The notes beneath the pieces were generated by a model. The model worked only from the letters and a program-made list of their open reading frames with translations, was not told where the DNA came from and made no database searches. This document shows, in pieces, positions 12,460 to 24,661 of a stretch of DNA of 64,000 bases; position 1 is the first letter of the stretch, and every line of letters begins with the position of its first letter. The stretch is from contig CM034550.1 of assembly GCA_020055645.1 (NCBI GenBank), positions 18,055,001 to 18,119,000 of the forward strand. Direction: 5' to 3'. A program made the position numbers and the translations under genes. This DNA is from Tomocerus qinae (taxonomy: Eukaryota > Arthropoda > Collembola > Entomobryomorpha > Tomoceridae).

Positions 12460-13844
12460 ATTTTCAAATGTTCAAAATTAAACATTACCTACTGTCCTTA
12501 ATGTATTCTTCTATCTTCTTGTCCTTTTGAGATGTGAAATTAAAATTGCAAACAAAGCTAAACGAGTACCTATATAATTAGTGTGATACTGAAAATAATA
12601 TCCTCAAATGGTGATATCCTTCTATAGAGTTAATGAATAAGCAAATGTTAAGAACTTTATACCTCACAGCTAAGCATCAATGTAACCGGTTCTACGAGTA
12701 CCATATATTTATATAGGCACTCCGACACTATTACCATTTGTTAAAATAAAACCCGTATTTCTAGCTGTAAAGACGATTCAATAAACTTTGGCAATACAGA
12801 GGACAATGATTTGCTCGATATCAGATCATTTTCTATTCAGTATAAGACATACAACAAAGCCTATACCCAAGACTATCTCTATATACAATACTTATTTTTT
12901 ATCACATTGTCAAAGGTGGTAATCTGAAATCCTGATAGTGGTCTGAATCGGGAGACTTTACTGCATGGAAATTACCTCCTATTATTATATAGCCCACGAA
13001 GTCATTGTCTTTGAGCATATGCGTTAACATACTGTAATTAGCACAAATAATGTAGGCTGAACAGGTTAAGTTTAATAATTAACTTTATTCAGGTGCTTTA
13101 GGTACTTAGTTGTATTGTATTATAATTGCATTCTTTCATCATCGTAATAACGTTGCGTAAGATATTAAAGTATTCTGTTCTACCAATGAATTCATGCCCT
13201 TTCTGGCAGGATAATATTATATATGTGATTATATGTTAGTATTCTTTTTCATTTCCTAACCCACTATACTGATATTACAGATCTGAAAATGTTAACTGTA
13301 TTTTACGAAGTAATAACTTAGACGAGAGAGCATAATTTCAAGATTAACTAGACTAGATAGGTAATTAATTACTATAATTTATTGCATATGCTAATATACC
13401 TACATAAATTGCTAATTATTGCTATTTCTAACAAAATCTTTGTCATTTCACACGGCAAGTACAGTGTATGTTGTCAGCAGGCAAATAATAATATCTACCC
13501 GACATGAGATTTGGTTCTATTATCACAATACAATAGTTTTTCAACAGCACAACATGTGGTTTTAATTAAAATATCTATAAATATGAGTGCGATTATCATA
13601 TTCTCATAAATAAAACATTTGCACCTACTTTTGGAAATTGTGGAAACGTGATAGTAAATATTACCGACACGCATAGAATACTGAGTGCAATGAATATCTA
13701 TACACAAATACTGATTAAATAACCCTTTCTATAATGTTAAAGCTACATTAGCGACATTAGCGTGCTTGGAATTCATTGAAGCGATAACCACAATCTTCAT
13801 AAATTAAAACTAGATAAATGCTTGCTTTAATCCGACATAAGAAA
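12460..13844. other. Intergenic between GILT and TMEM53
   Basis: Convergent 3' ends of GILT and TMEM53 face each other across 1.4 kb of AT-rich DNA. Open frames are short and unsupported. I see no repeat or RNA gene. Confidence 0.4.
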
Positions 13845-15116
13845 TCAATATTCTTTCCATAGAATTGTAGTTCCCTTATTTTCTTGCATTGTCTTGTAAA
13901 TGAAATTCCCGATGGCTTTAGTGTACTCCTAAAATAAAATATACAAGACAATTATTAAGTATTGATAGCTACAATCGCTGAAATTAGCCAACTATTTGAA
14001 TTATGAATTACCTCAGGATACTTTCGATAATGCTGTACATGGGCAGAATCGATGAACTTTAGTTTCTCAACACGGTTTCCGTGATTCGCTAAAGTGTCGG
14101 CAAATAATTCGATCTGTGTATGTGGAATGAGATCATCTGCCTCCGAATAGATGAAAAGGCAACTGTGGTTCCGCAAACGAGACATACGACCAATCCAATT
14201 TTGCAAAGGTGCATCTTCACGTCGTCTGCTAGAAACTGCCAATGATTCACTCATGCTCTCTCCCCAGACACAAAACACAATGGCTGATTTAAAATGATGC
14301 CAAAATACTTGCAGAATCAATATTAACACGACAGAGGTTGCCAATAACCAACTAAATCTGAAATATAATTGTACACTTTAAATTAAATTGTTTACAAATA
14401 GTGCACAACTCAGATATTTTTATGCTGACTTACGATCCGACATTAGAGAAGATGCTATTAAGAGCACGAAACACAGTAGTGAGATTTCTTGAAGAGGGGG
14501 AAGAATCAAAGATAGTACCACGGAGATCAATTTTACAGTCTTCCAACGCTGCAAGTTCCCGTAAAACGTATGAATACATGAATCCACCCCCATTGGAAAA
14601 AACATGGAAAAATGTAGGATGAGATTCTAATTGGAGTTCGTGGAGAAGTCGAACGAGGCGAGCAGCCAAACCAGGGAGCTTTCCAGTGTCGACGAATAAA
14701 ACTTTTATCGGTGAAATGTAGCGTAGGACGATACAACTGTTAAAAAGGAAAAAAAAACCATCATACAATAGAAATAAGCATTCGTTAAACCTGAAACTAA
14801 ATGGAACCAATCCAGGATTATTATATACATAATGTAAAAATCACAAATGGATTATGATGTGGTGTTACCCTTGATTCCGATAAAATTCTGAATACTTAGC
14901 AAGATATTTATCCTGGGCTCCGGCCCAGCCTAGAAGAACCACAAGAATATCTTTGGATTCCGGATTTCCATTTCCATCATCAGTGTTATTCTTTGCCTTA
15001 ATAGCCAAAACTCGCTTTCTAATGCTATTCAAACTATCATCTTCATTTTCAGTATCGTCAGCCGGCTTGGGAAACTGGATGTGAAAGTCTAAATCAATTT
15101 CAGCTGTTTCTGCCAT
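13845..15116 (-). CDS. TMEM53: TMEM53 (NET4) homologue, alpha/beta-hydrolase-like nuclear envelope membrane protein
   Basis: DUF829 protein of the outer nuclear membrane; the vertebrate protein is reported to influence cell cycle and BMP signalling. Four minus-strand exons are read: 14869-15116, 14434-14736, 14012-14357 and 13845-13928, giving 326 residues against 277 in human. Diagnostic blocks are [54 protein letters not shown] and [17 protein letters not shown], followed by [18 protein letters not shown] occupies the nucleophile-elbow position of alpha/beta hydrolases, with N in place of the catalytic serine neighbourhood, as in the family. A hydrophobic helix sits at the start of exon 3. 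The extra length is an acidic N-terminal segment of about 45 residues. Phases agree at all three junctions. Confidence 0.9.
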
Positions 15117-16946
15117 TGTTGCACTGCAAAATTGAGTAAATTATTGTTTTCTATTAAATCCCATTAAACTGTACTGTGCTGTACCTTTGACAATTTAAAG
15201 CTAAGGGAAAAAATTACCACAAATTACAACCAAGAGTTGTGAGAAATCAGGTATTTATAATAAAGACATGTAGAACAGTACTGACAGATTGACACACTTA
15301 CCTTCGCACTCCCTTTTAGACGATTTTAAGAAATAAGAAATGACTCTGGTATGCTGCTTTAGAGGCACCGGTTAAGTTTTGATAAGAGTTAGTAAAGTAT
15401 TCCTTTACCCAATTCTGAAAGGAACTCCTTCTCTGTCGGTTTTAAAAATAAAAATGGTTAGAAAGTTCTTATAACAAAATCATAGTTTATAGGATAAAAC
15501 ATATGAGAAAATTGATTACCTGTACAACCGTAAGAAACGTCAATTTTAAGATTGGGTCGGAGTTCCGGACAATTCAGAAGAAAGAATGAAATGTCAACGG
15601 AAAGTTTGTTCAAGATCTTTATCATTCGTCCAAATCTCCCGGTTATAGGTTACGGTTTCCAATCTTAGGTCTTCTATGTGCTGAAAAGTATTGCATAATG
15701 TATCATTCACGGACGATTACTACTACTTGCTAACTCACTCACTGCACTACACTCACAGACCGCAGCAAAACAGAATGCTTTGTCATTTGTGCAAAATGAA
15801 TGAAGAAGATCAAAGTTTCGCCGAGTATTATTCATGCATCGCATGAGAGATGAGACCCATAAAGTCTACTTAACTAACATTTAATGTGCATTTAATCGAC
15901 AGCAAGAGCATTATTGTTTGGTTCAATTTAACGACAAAACGATCAATCGTGCACCTATAAGCATACACTCTATAAATGGTATACCTACCACGTAGAAATC
16001 TTTTGAAATTCTCTCATTGCATATTACATTGAACATGCAATTTCAACCATGAGCTTTACTAAAACAAATATCGCATGATAATTTTTATCATCCACACGAA
16101 ACTTTTACTTTGGTGAAAGTAAAAATGACAGTGAGGCGAAAATATCAGTTGAAGAACATGTAGTAAGTTGTCTGCGTGAACGGCTAAAAGACTTCATGAA
16201 AATATAATGTACGTATGAGTTGAATTGTTTCTTATAGAGTTTCCCGTCTGAGTTTTTTCCCTTCTACTATTAAAGAAAGCAAAATGTGACAAACTGGAAT
16301 GTTGGTTGATTGAGTTGGGCTTTTTAAACATTCACTTTTCTTCCTGTGTCAGGGGTCCGCGGATGTGATGAAAGTGATGATGTACGTGAACGATAGTGTC
16401 GTACTTGCCGTAATTGTCTTATTCAAGACATATCCGGTGCTTTTAATTACACATTTAGATAAAATACTTTCGTATTCATAGAGAATTCTACTAATCAGCC
16501 TCATCCATCATTGAGAAAATAAATTAAAAATTGCAATTAGTAATCGAATATGCCTGACCCGTGTAATGTACTTTAGGTCAGGCCAGCACAGCGTCGTTAC
16601 GAGATGGGAAAATCTCACGCTCTCACTATAAGATAGTCTAGTAGAACGTAGAACTGTTCTACAGTCAAAGTCTCACAGAAAATACAACTTTTCTCGCATC
16701 TCCCCATGTGTTTGTGAGGGAGAACGGGAAGAGTGGGACCTGTGTGTGTTTATGTGGGACTGTGAAGGTTGGAAATGATAAGCTTATAGATTTCAAAGTC
16801 AGTTGGCTGTTGGTTTGGTTTGGTTGGGACTTGCCGAGACTCGGACATCGAAGGACTTTAACTTTTGAAATACAATTCAAAAACTTCTATTTTATTTACT
16901 GACAAGAAGACACTACGACACTGAGGAGGCGACTGGAGAACTCTGT
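15117..16946. other. Intergenic upstream of TMEM53
   Basis: This 1.8-kb stretch lies between the TMEM53 start and the foldback hairpin. It should contain TMEM53 5' UTR and promoter sequence. A small inverted motif around TTTACTTTGGTGAAAGTAAA lies at about 16105-16125 and resembles the words near 3.7-4.4 kb. No gene is supported. Confidence 0.35.
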
Positions 16947-17167
16947 AATGGTTGAGTTTCTTATTATAAGTCTCTGGTGGATGGGCGACCTCACTAAGGA
17001 ATAATGATCGTTATTGCGCTCGATAGATGCCCCACCACTGCACTGAAGGTAACGTGCATGTACAGTCAAATGCAGTGGTGGGACATCTATCGAGCACAAT
17101 AACGATGAATTATTCCTAAGTGAGGTCGCCCATCCACCAGAGACTTATAATAAGAAACTCAACCATT
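16947..17167. repeat. 221-bp foldback (long inverted repeat hairpin)
   Basis: Two arms of about 98 bp are inverted copies separated by a loop of roughly 25 bp. The left arm runs 16947 to about 17044 and starts AATGGTTGAGTTTCTTATTA. The right arm runs from about 17070 to 17167 and ends with the reverse complement of that word. Only about five differences, including a 2-base length difference, separate the arms, so identity is about 95%. No open frame spans it and no convincing target-site duplication is visible. It is best read as a MITE-like foldback. If transcribed, it would fold into a long near-perfect hairpin RNA. Confidence 0.8.
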
Positions 17168-18333
17168 TGGTAAAAAATTCTAATAATGAAGAATTAATAT
17201 TTTGCAAAAATGAAAAATAAGACAGAGTTTTGTTTACTGATGATGATGACTGAAGTTTATGGTATCTTGTTTTATACTTTTTGTTGGGAATGACTATTGA
17301 CCCTAGGCAGGCTCCGTCGAAGACTTGAGAGGACTATCTATACTTTCTTTCTCCAGACACCGTCACCGCCAAAAGGAAATTGGAAGAAGCGAAATTCGGT
17401 AAATGAATTTTTTTTTACATTTTTGATATTATTGTAGTATCTTGGCTCCCATGGTGTCAATGTCAATTTCATTGACAACTATTGGCAATGGTTCCATCCA
17501 ATGGTAATGTTGTGTTATAATGCTCCGAAATGGCATAATAGTTCTCGGTTCTTTCCTTTGTTTTCAGGAGGAATATTTATCGATCTGTTTTGCTGATCTT
17601 TTTCTTCCAGTCTGGGAGTCAGTCTAGACGTCTAGAGTCACAACCGGCAGGAAGCTTACAACCACGACCACGCAACCTTCCAGAAGCAAAGAATACCTGG
17701 TTCTGTGTACCAGGGGTAGCTGTATTCAGTTTCAGTACCCGTGCACGGCCGTGTGCAGTAATCCAGGCAGCAGCCCGGGTATTGAATACTTTTTTACTTT
17801 TAACTAAGAAAGAATAACTATGTGTGACATGACTGGCAGTTATTACGTGGAGTAACATATTCTTCCAAAGTTTTTTATTTAGAGTTACTTGACTAAAACC
17901 GCACTGTGGCACAAATAATAACTGAATAAGACCTTTAATCTTGGGGAATCGTAGTTTGTAATAATACTAATAGAATTATTTTATTGCGTTGTAATAAACT
18001 CTCCATTTTATTAGAGTTGAGTGATTGAATGAAGAAATTTATCAAGCCTAAATCCAAAATATCGTGTGCTACTTTAATATTTTGACCTTGCCTACGTAAT
18101 AAGAAAATATTTTAAGAAGCAAGGAATAAAAATTAGAAACGTTTGCGTCTGAGCCGAAGTAATTGAAATCTTTTTACGCATCCATCAATTTGGAAAGGAA
18201 TCCATTTTCAATATAGGTATTTTCAATTTAAAATTTCATTTAAGTGTAAGCAGGATGGTTTTTACTCTTTTATGTATTGCTTGTAATCTGGGATATTTTT
18301 AAGCAGCTGTTGCAGAGTTACAGAATCAGTAGG
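17168..18333. other. Intergenic upstream of MYO19
   Basis: A 1.2-kb stretch leading to the myosin start. A somewhat GC-richer patch at about 17600-17790 holds opposing small open frames without family or splice support. The myosin promoter presumably lies here or in the adjacent region. Confidence 0.35.
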
Positions 18334-21300
18334 ATGCAAAGTACTCCAACATCGTTTAAAGGCGGTACCGGCTGCAAAATGTCCGAATGGGGATCTGCAA
18401 GAAAAACGCCAATTGACAAAGAAAGGCTATTGTTGTATCGAACAACTCATGATTTGATCTATCTCGATCAGATTACACTGGACAATGGTATTTATAATTT
18501 ACATGTGTTTATTTGATAGATTTAGTGTAGAAAAAGTGTTAATACTATTGTTTCTTTTCAGTATTGGAATGTCTAGTTGAGCGATTTCGTTCCAGAGAGT
18601 ATTATACTTTCGCCGGATCAGTTTTAGTATCCTTAAACCCTTGTTTGAAAACATCCCGAAATACTTTGGAGGATATTCAAGCAAAAATGCAGTACGATGA
18701 CATCAATAATGCTGTAAATACAATCACACACTTTGTGAGATTAAAAGTGGCAGGGAATTTAGTTTTGGAATTGGATTTAATATTCTACTCTTTTTAGGTA
18801 CTGCGATCGCCTCCTCATGTCTACAGCGTTGGTCAGCAATGCCTGAAAAATCTTCTCACGGTGGGCAATGATCAGATCATTGTTGTCTCAGGAGATTCAG
18901 GGGCTGGAAAGGTTGGTGCAATATTTTTTTGATTTGATTCAATTTCAAACACTGGATATATTATTATTCGTATTCCACCATTATTTATTTATCAATTTAA
19001 TTATTTTATTTATTGCAAAAATAAAGACAACCGCAACTCAGCAACTGATAAAATACTTTATCGAGAGGAATAGTCGGTTAATTGAGGTCAAAACTCCAAA
19101 CAATTTGGACAAAAAGGTAGAATTTTATTCCATAGTGTATCATATATTTAAATATTATAGAAACTTTATAAAATCATGAAATGTGTGAATGTGTCTACAG
19201 TAAATTTTAATTTCAATGGTGGTTCTTTCAGATCTATTTCGCAACTTTGATTTTGGAGTCATTAGGAAATGCCAGTACTATGGCTAACCATAACAGTAGT
19301 AGGTTCGGGCGTTTAGTACAACTAACACTGGATACAAACACCAGCAGCATTATTGGGGCTAAAATCCGTACTTGTCTGCTTGAGAAGCACAGAGTACCCA
19401 AATGTTCTTCAAGCGAAAGAAATTTTCACATATTTTACTATGTACATAATTTTTGTAATTTAAATCTTACTTAATTTTTAATTCTAAAATATTTCTGAAG
19501 GATATTAATGTAAAATTTTTGACTTAGTTTATAATTGCTATGAAAAATGGATCAATCCACCTTCAAGATTTTGCCGATAATGCTGATCCTGATGGGACTT
19601 ATTTAATCCCTCAGCATTTTAAAGATTCAGTGACACCTGCTGACGAGGAAGATTTTAAAACTCTGTACAAGTCACTTCAAGGCTTAAATCTATCTACTGA
19701 ACTTGAAAATATATTTCATGTGGTGTTTGGAATTATGGTTCTACTCAATGTTCGTTTTGTACCTATGGAAGACGATGGATACATAGAAGACGAAGACAGC
19801 TCAATGGATATTGGAGGAGAAGGGCGTGGAAATGTTAAGGAATTTGGTGTTTGTGATTCCAGTTTGATTGAAACACTAGGGAACATATTCGGAATCGATG
19901 GAGAAGAACTTGTACAATCATTGGTTTCCAGAAAAATTCAGGCAGGTTGGTAAATAAACTTACTCGTACATTGTTTGTTTTCAGACTCAGTAATTTTTTG
20001 GGTTTAATTTATTTATGCAAGAATTTAAAATATTATTTGCGTTATAGATGTATTATATATTTTTTGTTTTAAGGTGGCCTTCGACGTAAAAGTATATTCG
20101 TCCGACGCTGTGAGACTATTCAAGAATGTAAAGATAGACTGTCCGCGATGACCAGTGCTTTGTACGACGCACTGTTTAATCATGTACTAGGGAGACTGAA
20201 TAGAATGCTGAACTGTAAAAAGGATTCTACTTCCAATTATGACGAATGGGGAGACTATGTAAATATGAAATCTCAAGAATGCACTAAACAGCTGTCGCTG
20301 TTAGATCTATACGGATTCGAAAATTTTGAAAACAAGAATCACTTGGAACAACTTTGTATAAATTACGCCAACGAGAGATTACAATATGTCCATGTGTCAA
20401 AAATGAAATCGCATTTCGAACAACTTCACGAGGTAGAAAATGGTATGGAAGAACCTAGAGAACTTCTAAGAGTAGAAAATGAAATTTCTGAGCGTATTAG
20501 TGATTTGGAACTTACCATTGTGTCCATCCTAAATGAGGTATCTTAATTTTTAACCCTTAATTCTCCAGTCGCTACGAAGTCATTAATTCTAATAACTCAA
20601 AACTAATGTGTAACATTCATTATTGAATTTTAGGAGTGTCTGCTAAATCGTGGAAGTCAAATAAAGGCCATTTTTGAGAGAATAAATCTTGCCACTAAGT
20701 CCAGTAAATATATCATGTAAGTAATAACAATTTTTATTACTTATGTATTTGAAAATTGCTTAGATCTTATTCATAATATAAATTAATGTTAGTAATTCGT
20801 ATTAATTTATTTTCTTTTGCAGAGCAAGTAAATTTGAGACTGACAGCTATCCTTTTGTGGTGAAGCATTACGCATCGGATGTAAAGTATGATCTGGATGG
20901 AATGATCTCAAAAAATGCTGACTATGTACGTAATATATACTTTTCACTTAGTAAGGATTGTTATCTATCTTTTTATTATGAATTATAGTATAATATTACC
21001 ATAATTTGTTTGTAACTTTTCAGATTCCTCCAGAATTTTATGAAGTGTTTGGGAACAGTAATAACCACTTCGTCAAGCTACTAATTTCATTGAGTAAAAC
21101 ATCGACCACTGACGAAAGTAGTAATATCAACATGGCTGGAAGAAACCAAAATAATAAAAAGAAAGGAAGAACTGTTTTGCAAAGGTTCAAGAGTTCCGTT
21201 GATGAGCTGGTTAATGAATTAGTTACGGACGAAAACCAAGATATTCATTTCATTCGCTGCATTAGACCAAATAGTGAACTGACTGAAGGAAAAATTCAGC

Positions 21301-22356
21301 ACGAAGTCGTGAAACGTCAGTTATTCTCTTCTGGTATTGTTGATATCATCCGTATTGCTGGAAATGGATATCCTATTAGGTATGGTTGAAAATACTTTCC
21401 CAATGTAATTTTATTTTGATTTTTAATGAATGCTCTCGCTATTACTTAATGTAGGATTCGAAAGGATAAATTCAAGCAACAATTCTCTGCATTACTACGT
21501 CGTCACTGCGAAGATAATTTAGACGAGGATATTCTGAAACGATTACTGCCATTTGATGAATCCGAGTTGAAATTTGGAAAATCCTTGGTCTTTCTTTCTG
21601 AGAAATGTTGGAAGTTCATGAAAGGCATGGAGCGTTGCGTCACTATCGGATACATTATAAAAATTCAGCGCCTTTGGAGAAAATGTCTTCAATCAAAACG
21701 TAAAATATAATATTAATCTGTTATTCATGATTTAGTAAGTAATATCCATTTTAATAAAAGCTAGTCTCGCTTGGGACAAAATCCGCTTTTTTGTAGGGGT
21801 TCCGGATCAAGTAATGAAGGAAGTAAAAGAGCTTGATTTAGTAGACAGTCTTAGTGGAAATGAGGAAGATTGTTTCTATAGTCCACGCGCTGGTCCGTTC
21901 GGCGACATGGGAGATGAAAAAACTTGCGAGAAACACGAAATTGTTGAAAAGCGCACTGAAAATGAACACAAACAGGAATTTGAGGTTGTGCCCTCAATTT
22001 CGAAAAGCATCAGTATGGAAAAGATGCAGAAGTTTTTACAGAGGAAGAGCTATGAATCTGTAAAGTGGAATTTGCGCAGCATTTGTGCGATGCCCATTTA
22101 CATTGGAGATAGGATTGTGTCGCGTTATCAAATTTATGAAGTATGACTTTTACTGCTAATCTTTCCATTTATTTACATACAAGAATTAATGGTTTAAAAT
22201 ACTTATAAAATGAATGTAATTTTATAGCCTCCTATAAAGTTTTTTACTCGGAGAACCTCGCTGGCCAATTCGCATGTAGTCCCAAGTAGACTAAAACCGA
22301 AAGGAATAGTGGACGCATTATTGGATACCGAAGAAATAGGATCAATAACGTTGTAG
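18334..22356 (+). CDS. Myo19: Class XIX unconventional myosin (mitochondrial myosin) homologue
   Basis: Actin motor that, in vertebrates, binds the mitochondrial outer membrane. Thirteen exons are read: 18334-18487, 18562-18734, 18798-18911, 19027-19116, 19232-19441, 19528-19945, 20074-20537, 20634-20716, 20823-20925, 21024-21379, 21455-21699, 21797-22140, 22228-22356. Every junction keeps frame, giving 960 residues against 970 in human MYO19. Motor motifs: P-loop GDSGAGK-T (split by an intron before T), switch I NHNSSRFG, switch II LLDLYGFENF, LEQLCINYANERLQ and HFIRCIRPNS. Class XIX hints are RKIQAGG in the place of IRAGR, LNEECLLNR and IPPEF. One IQ-like motif (IQRLWRKC) precedes a tail of about 150 residues ending with IKFFTRRTSLANSHVVPS, which resembles the MYO19 mitochondrial-binding tail end. 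A splice model using CAAAAC|GTAAAA for exon 11 is preferred to the in-frame stop beyond it. Confidence 0.82.
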
Positions 22357-23183
22357 ATAAACTAGTTTATAGTATTTCTTATTGAAATTGTATTGTATTT
22401 ACAACTTTACAAGGTATGACCATGTTCTCGAATAGATGTATAAAGTTGGGCGTACAGTTTTGCGGAAACTGATTGTTACTGTTTTCTACAATTGAATCGA
22501 TTATAAGTAGTTATTTAGTAGTCGTCAGTCGTCGTTCGGAACTTCGTAGTATCTTCAAATACATCTGCACGTGCAGTTGAATGAATTTTACAACACTCTT
22601 ATAATGATAGTTAATAATAATTACTTTTTTATTCTAGTCTTTTCAGGTTTTTTAACTATATACTTAAATACTTCCAACTGTAGTATACCCATGTTTAGTA
22701 TATGTTACTTAAGTTATTATAATTCGATTATTAGATTTATATCTCTTGTGATTGTGAATGAAGCTAAATTGCTCAAAGGAATCGTTGCCATACTTAGGTT
22801 GTTGGACCTCCGAAAAACGAAACTTTATCAGATTATTGTATTAATATGTAGCTCTATGTGTAGTAAGTAGTATAGATAAGCTGTGAAAACAATCATACTA
22901 AATATTTTCTTTATTGCATTATCATAATGGTTTGAAAGTTTAGAGTACAGTACAGACTATAGACAATACAGACAGTAGTGTCATGTAATTCATATTTACT
23001 GGAGTAGTAAAGAATGGTTATTAATCGATTTTGAGTTACAGAACTTTATTTAATACTGGATAACTGAACCTATCGTAGTAATATTATTAGAAATTATGAG
23101 TGTGTATAACAAGGAGCACCAAATCGGATAGTAAGTGAATGTATTTACACAAATTAATGAAATTCATTGAATGTTTTCGAATA
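22357..23183. other. Convergent intergenic region after MYO19
   Basis: The 3' ends of MYO19 and the acidic secreted protein face each other across about 0.8 kb. Open frames are short. No repeat or RNA gene is seen. Confidence 0.4.
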
Positions 23184-23973
23184 TTATTGCATCCATTGTA
23201 AGTCTTGATTTTCATAGTCCCGAATAGCATCAGCGTTGAAAATTGTTTCAAGTTTTGGACTCGGTAGGTCAGTTTCTTCAACTTTCTCAACAATGGTATT
23301 AGTGCCGTCATCTGTAATTTTAAATTCAGGCTCATTTTCATAGCGAAGAACAGGGTCGTCCATAATGGCGCGGGTTTTCTCATCAGTGTCAGCCAAACCC
23401 AATTTCTTCAGTGCCCAATCAAAAACTTCTTCGTATGGTTGATTCGGATCCTCTCCCATCACAACGAACTTTTGAGGTGGTTTTTCTTCTGGTTTTCCTA
23501 AAGATTTCGGTGGATCTCTAGCAACTTCTGGGGTGTTTTCATCAGATGCTTTCTCTATTGTAAACCCAATTATTTTTGGAATATTTCTCCCAGGTGCATT
23601 TGGAAAATTTAACTCGTCTACATCGTTTTCTATTGAAACCTCTAAGTTCTTCGGGAGTATTTGTTTAATTTTTTCAATTGCCGTTTCTAATGGACGAGGA
23701 GAAGCAATGATTTCTTTTATATCCTGAATGTATTTAGACATACCATCCGTGAAGTAGCGAATCACGGGAAGGTCCATAACTGGAATTTCGGGTTCATCCT
23801 CAACTAGCTTGTCATTTTCGTTGTCCAAGGGGGCTGCTACAGTGGAGCTGATGTAAATTGCAGTTGCAATCGCTAAAACCCAATTAATATCTTTAAATAA
23901 CTACCTTTAAACAAAATTCTCAGAATAAATTTCAAAATTTACCCAAGAATGGGAATCCTTCCAAGATTTTCAT
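23184..23973 (-). CDS. Unrecognised acidic secreted protein
   Basis: I do not recognise this family. Two minus-strand exons are proposed: 23943-23973, with ATG at 23973, and 23184-23872, joined through a GTAAAT donor and a TTTTAG acceptor. The product is 239 residues. The joined N-terminus MKILEGFPFLAIATAIYISS followed by TVAAP has the look of a signal peptide cleaved after about residue 24. The mature chain is strongly acidic and Pro/Glu/Asp-rich and has no cysteine, no transmembrane helix and no clear repeats. It contains an amphipathic stretch (YFTDGMSKYIQDIKEII) and ends in DLQWMQ. Long coding frame, a sensible splice and a signal peptide support a real gene. Function is unknown; a lineage-restricted secreted or hemolymph protein is one possibility. 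Confidence 0.7.
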
Positions 23974-24661
23974 GATTGTATACTTGTGCTTTTTTACTTG
24001 TGGTATAATAAGTGATCCAAGTTTCTAACAAGTTTTATATGTGGATGAATATCGGAGTTGGAGTCTTATATTCTAGTTTATTTCACAAAATGTTTCAAAT
24101 GAGGACATTGAACGAGATTTATGATAGTGAGTTGGAACCTGTCGTTTCAAGTATAGTATAGTATAGGTATGTAATTAAATGTTATTTTCCGATTCAGGTT
24201 TGAGCACCTTTTTACACAAAATTGACATCTAAGATTATTCTATTGTAATAGTGTAATTTAGATGAAGTTTTTTAATGGCTGTTGTAAATTGTGATAAGAT
24301 ATTTAATTTTACTATAATTTATGCAATATGTGTTAGCAAAAATTACATTTTCGGATTTTAGGTGTCAGTTTGAGTAGAAAAACAGGAATTTTGTATTATT
24401 AGACGTAGGTTTTATTCGATTGTGCAATAATTCGTTCGCATTCATTATATGTTCCCTTGAAACAGTTAACAAAAACAAATATTGGAAACATAAACAGGAA
24501 GAGAACATAATTAGATCGACATACATAAAATCTGTTAGTGTAAAAACAATATTTTATGACTCTATGAGTCATTTAGGCATAGGCACACTCATTTCCATAC
24601 CCGCGACACTTGCTTATGCTATTTTATTGGTATACTCTGCTGCTATTTATATAGTTTATAC
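23974..24661. other. Intergenic between acidic secreted protein and galactosyltransferase
   Basis: About 0.7 kb containing the 5' flank of the secreted-protein gene and the 3' end of the galactosyltransferase gene. Nothing else is visible. Confidence 0.4.

Noticed and set aside
16947-17167. Tc1/mariner-type MITE with TA duplication
   Set aside because: TA occurs at the left end of the hairpin but not at the right, so the superfamily is left open.
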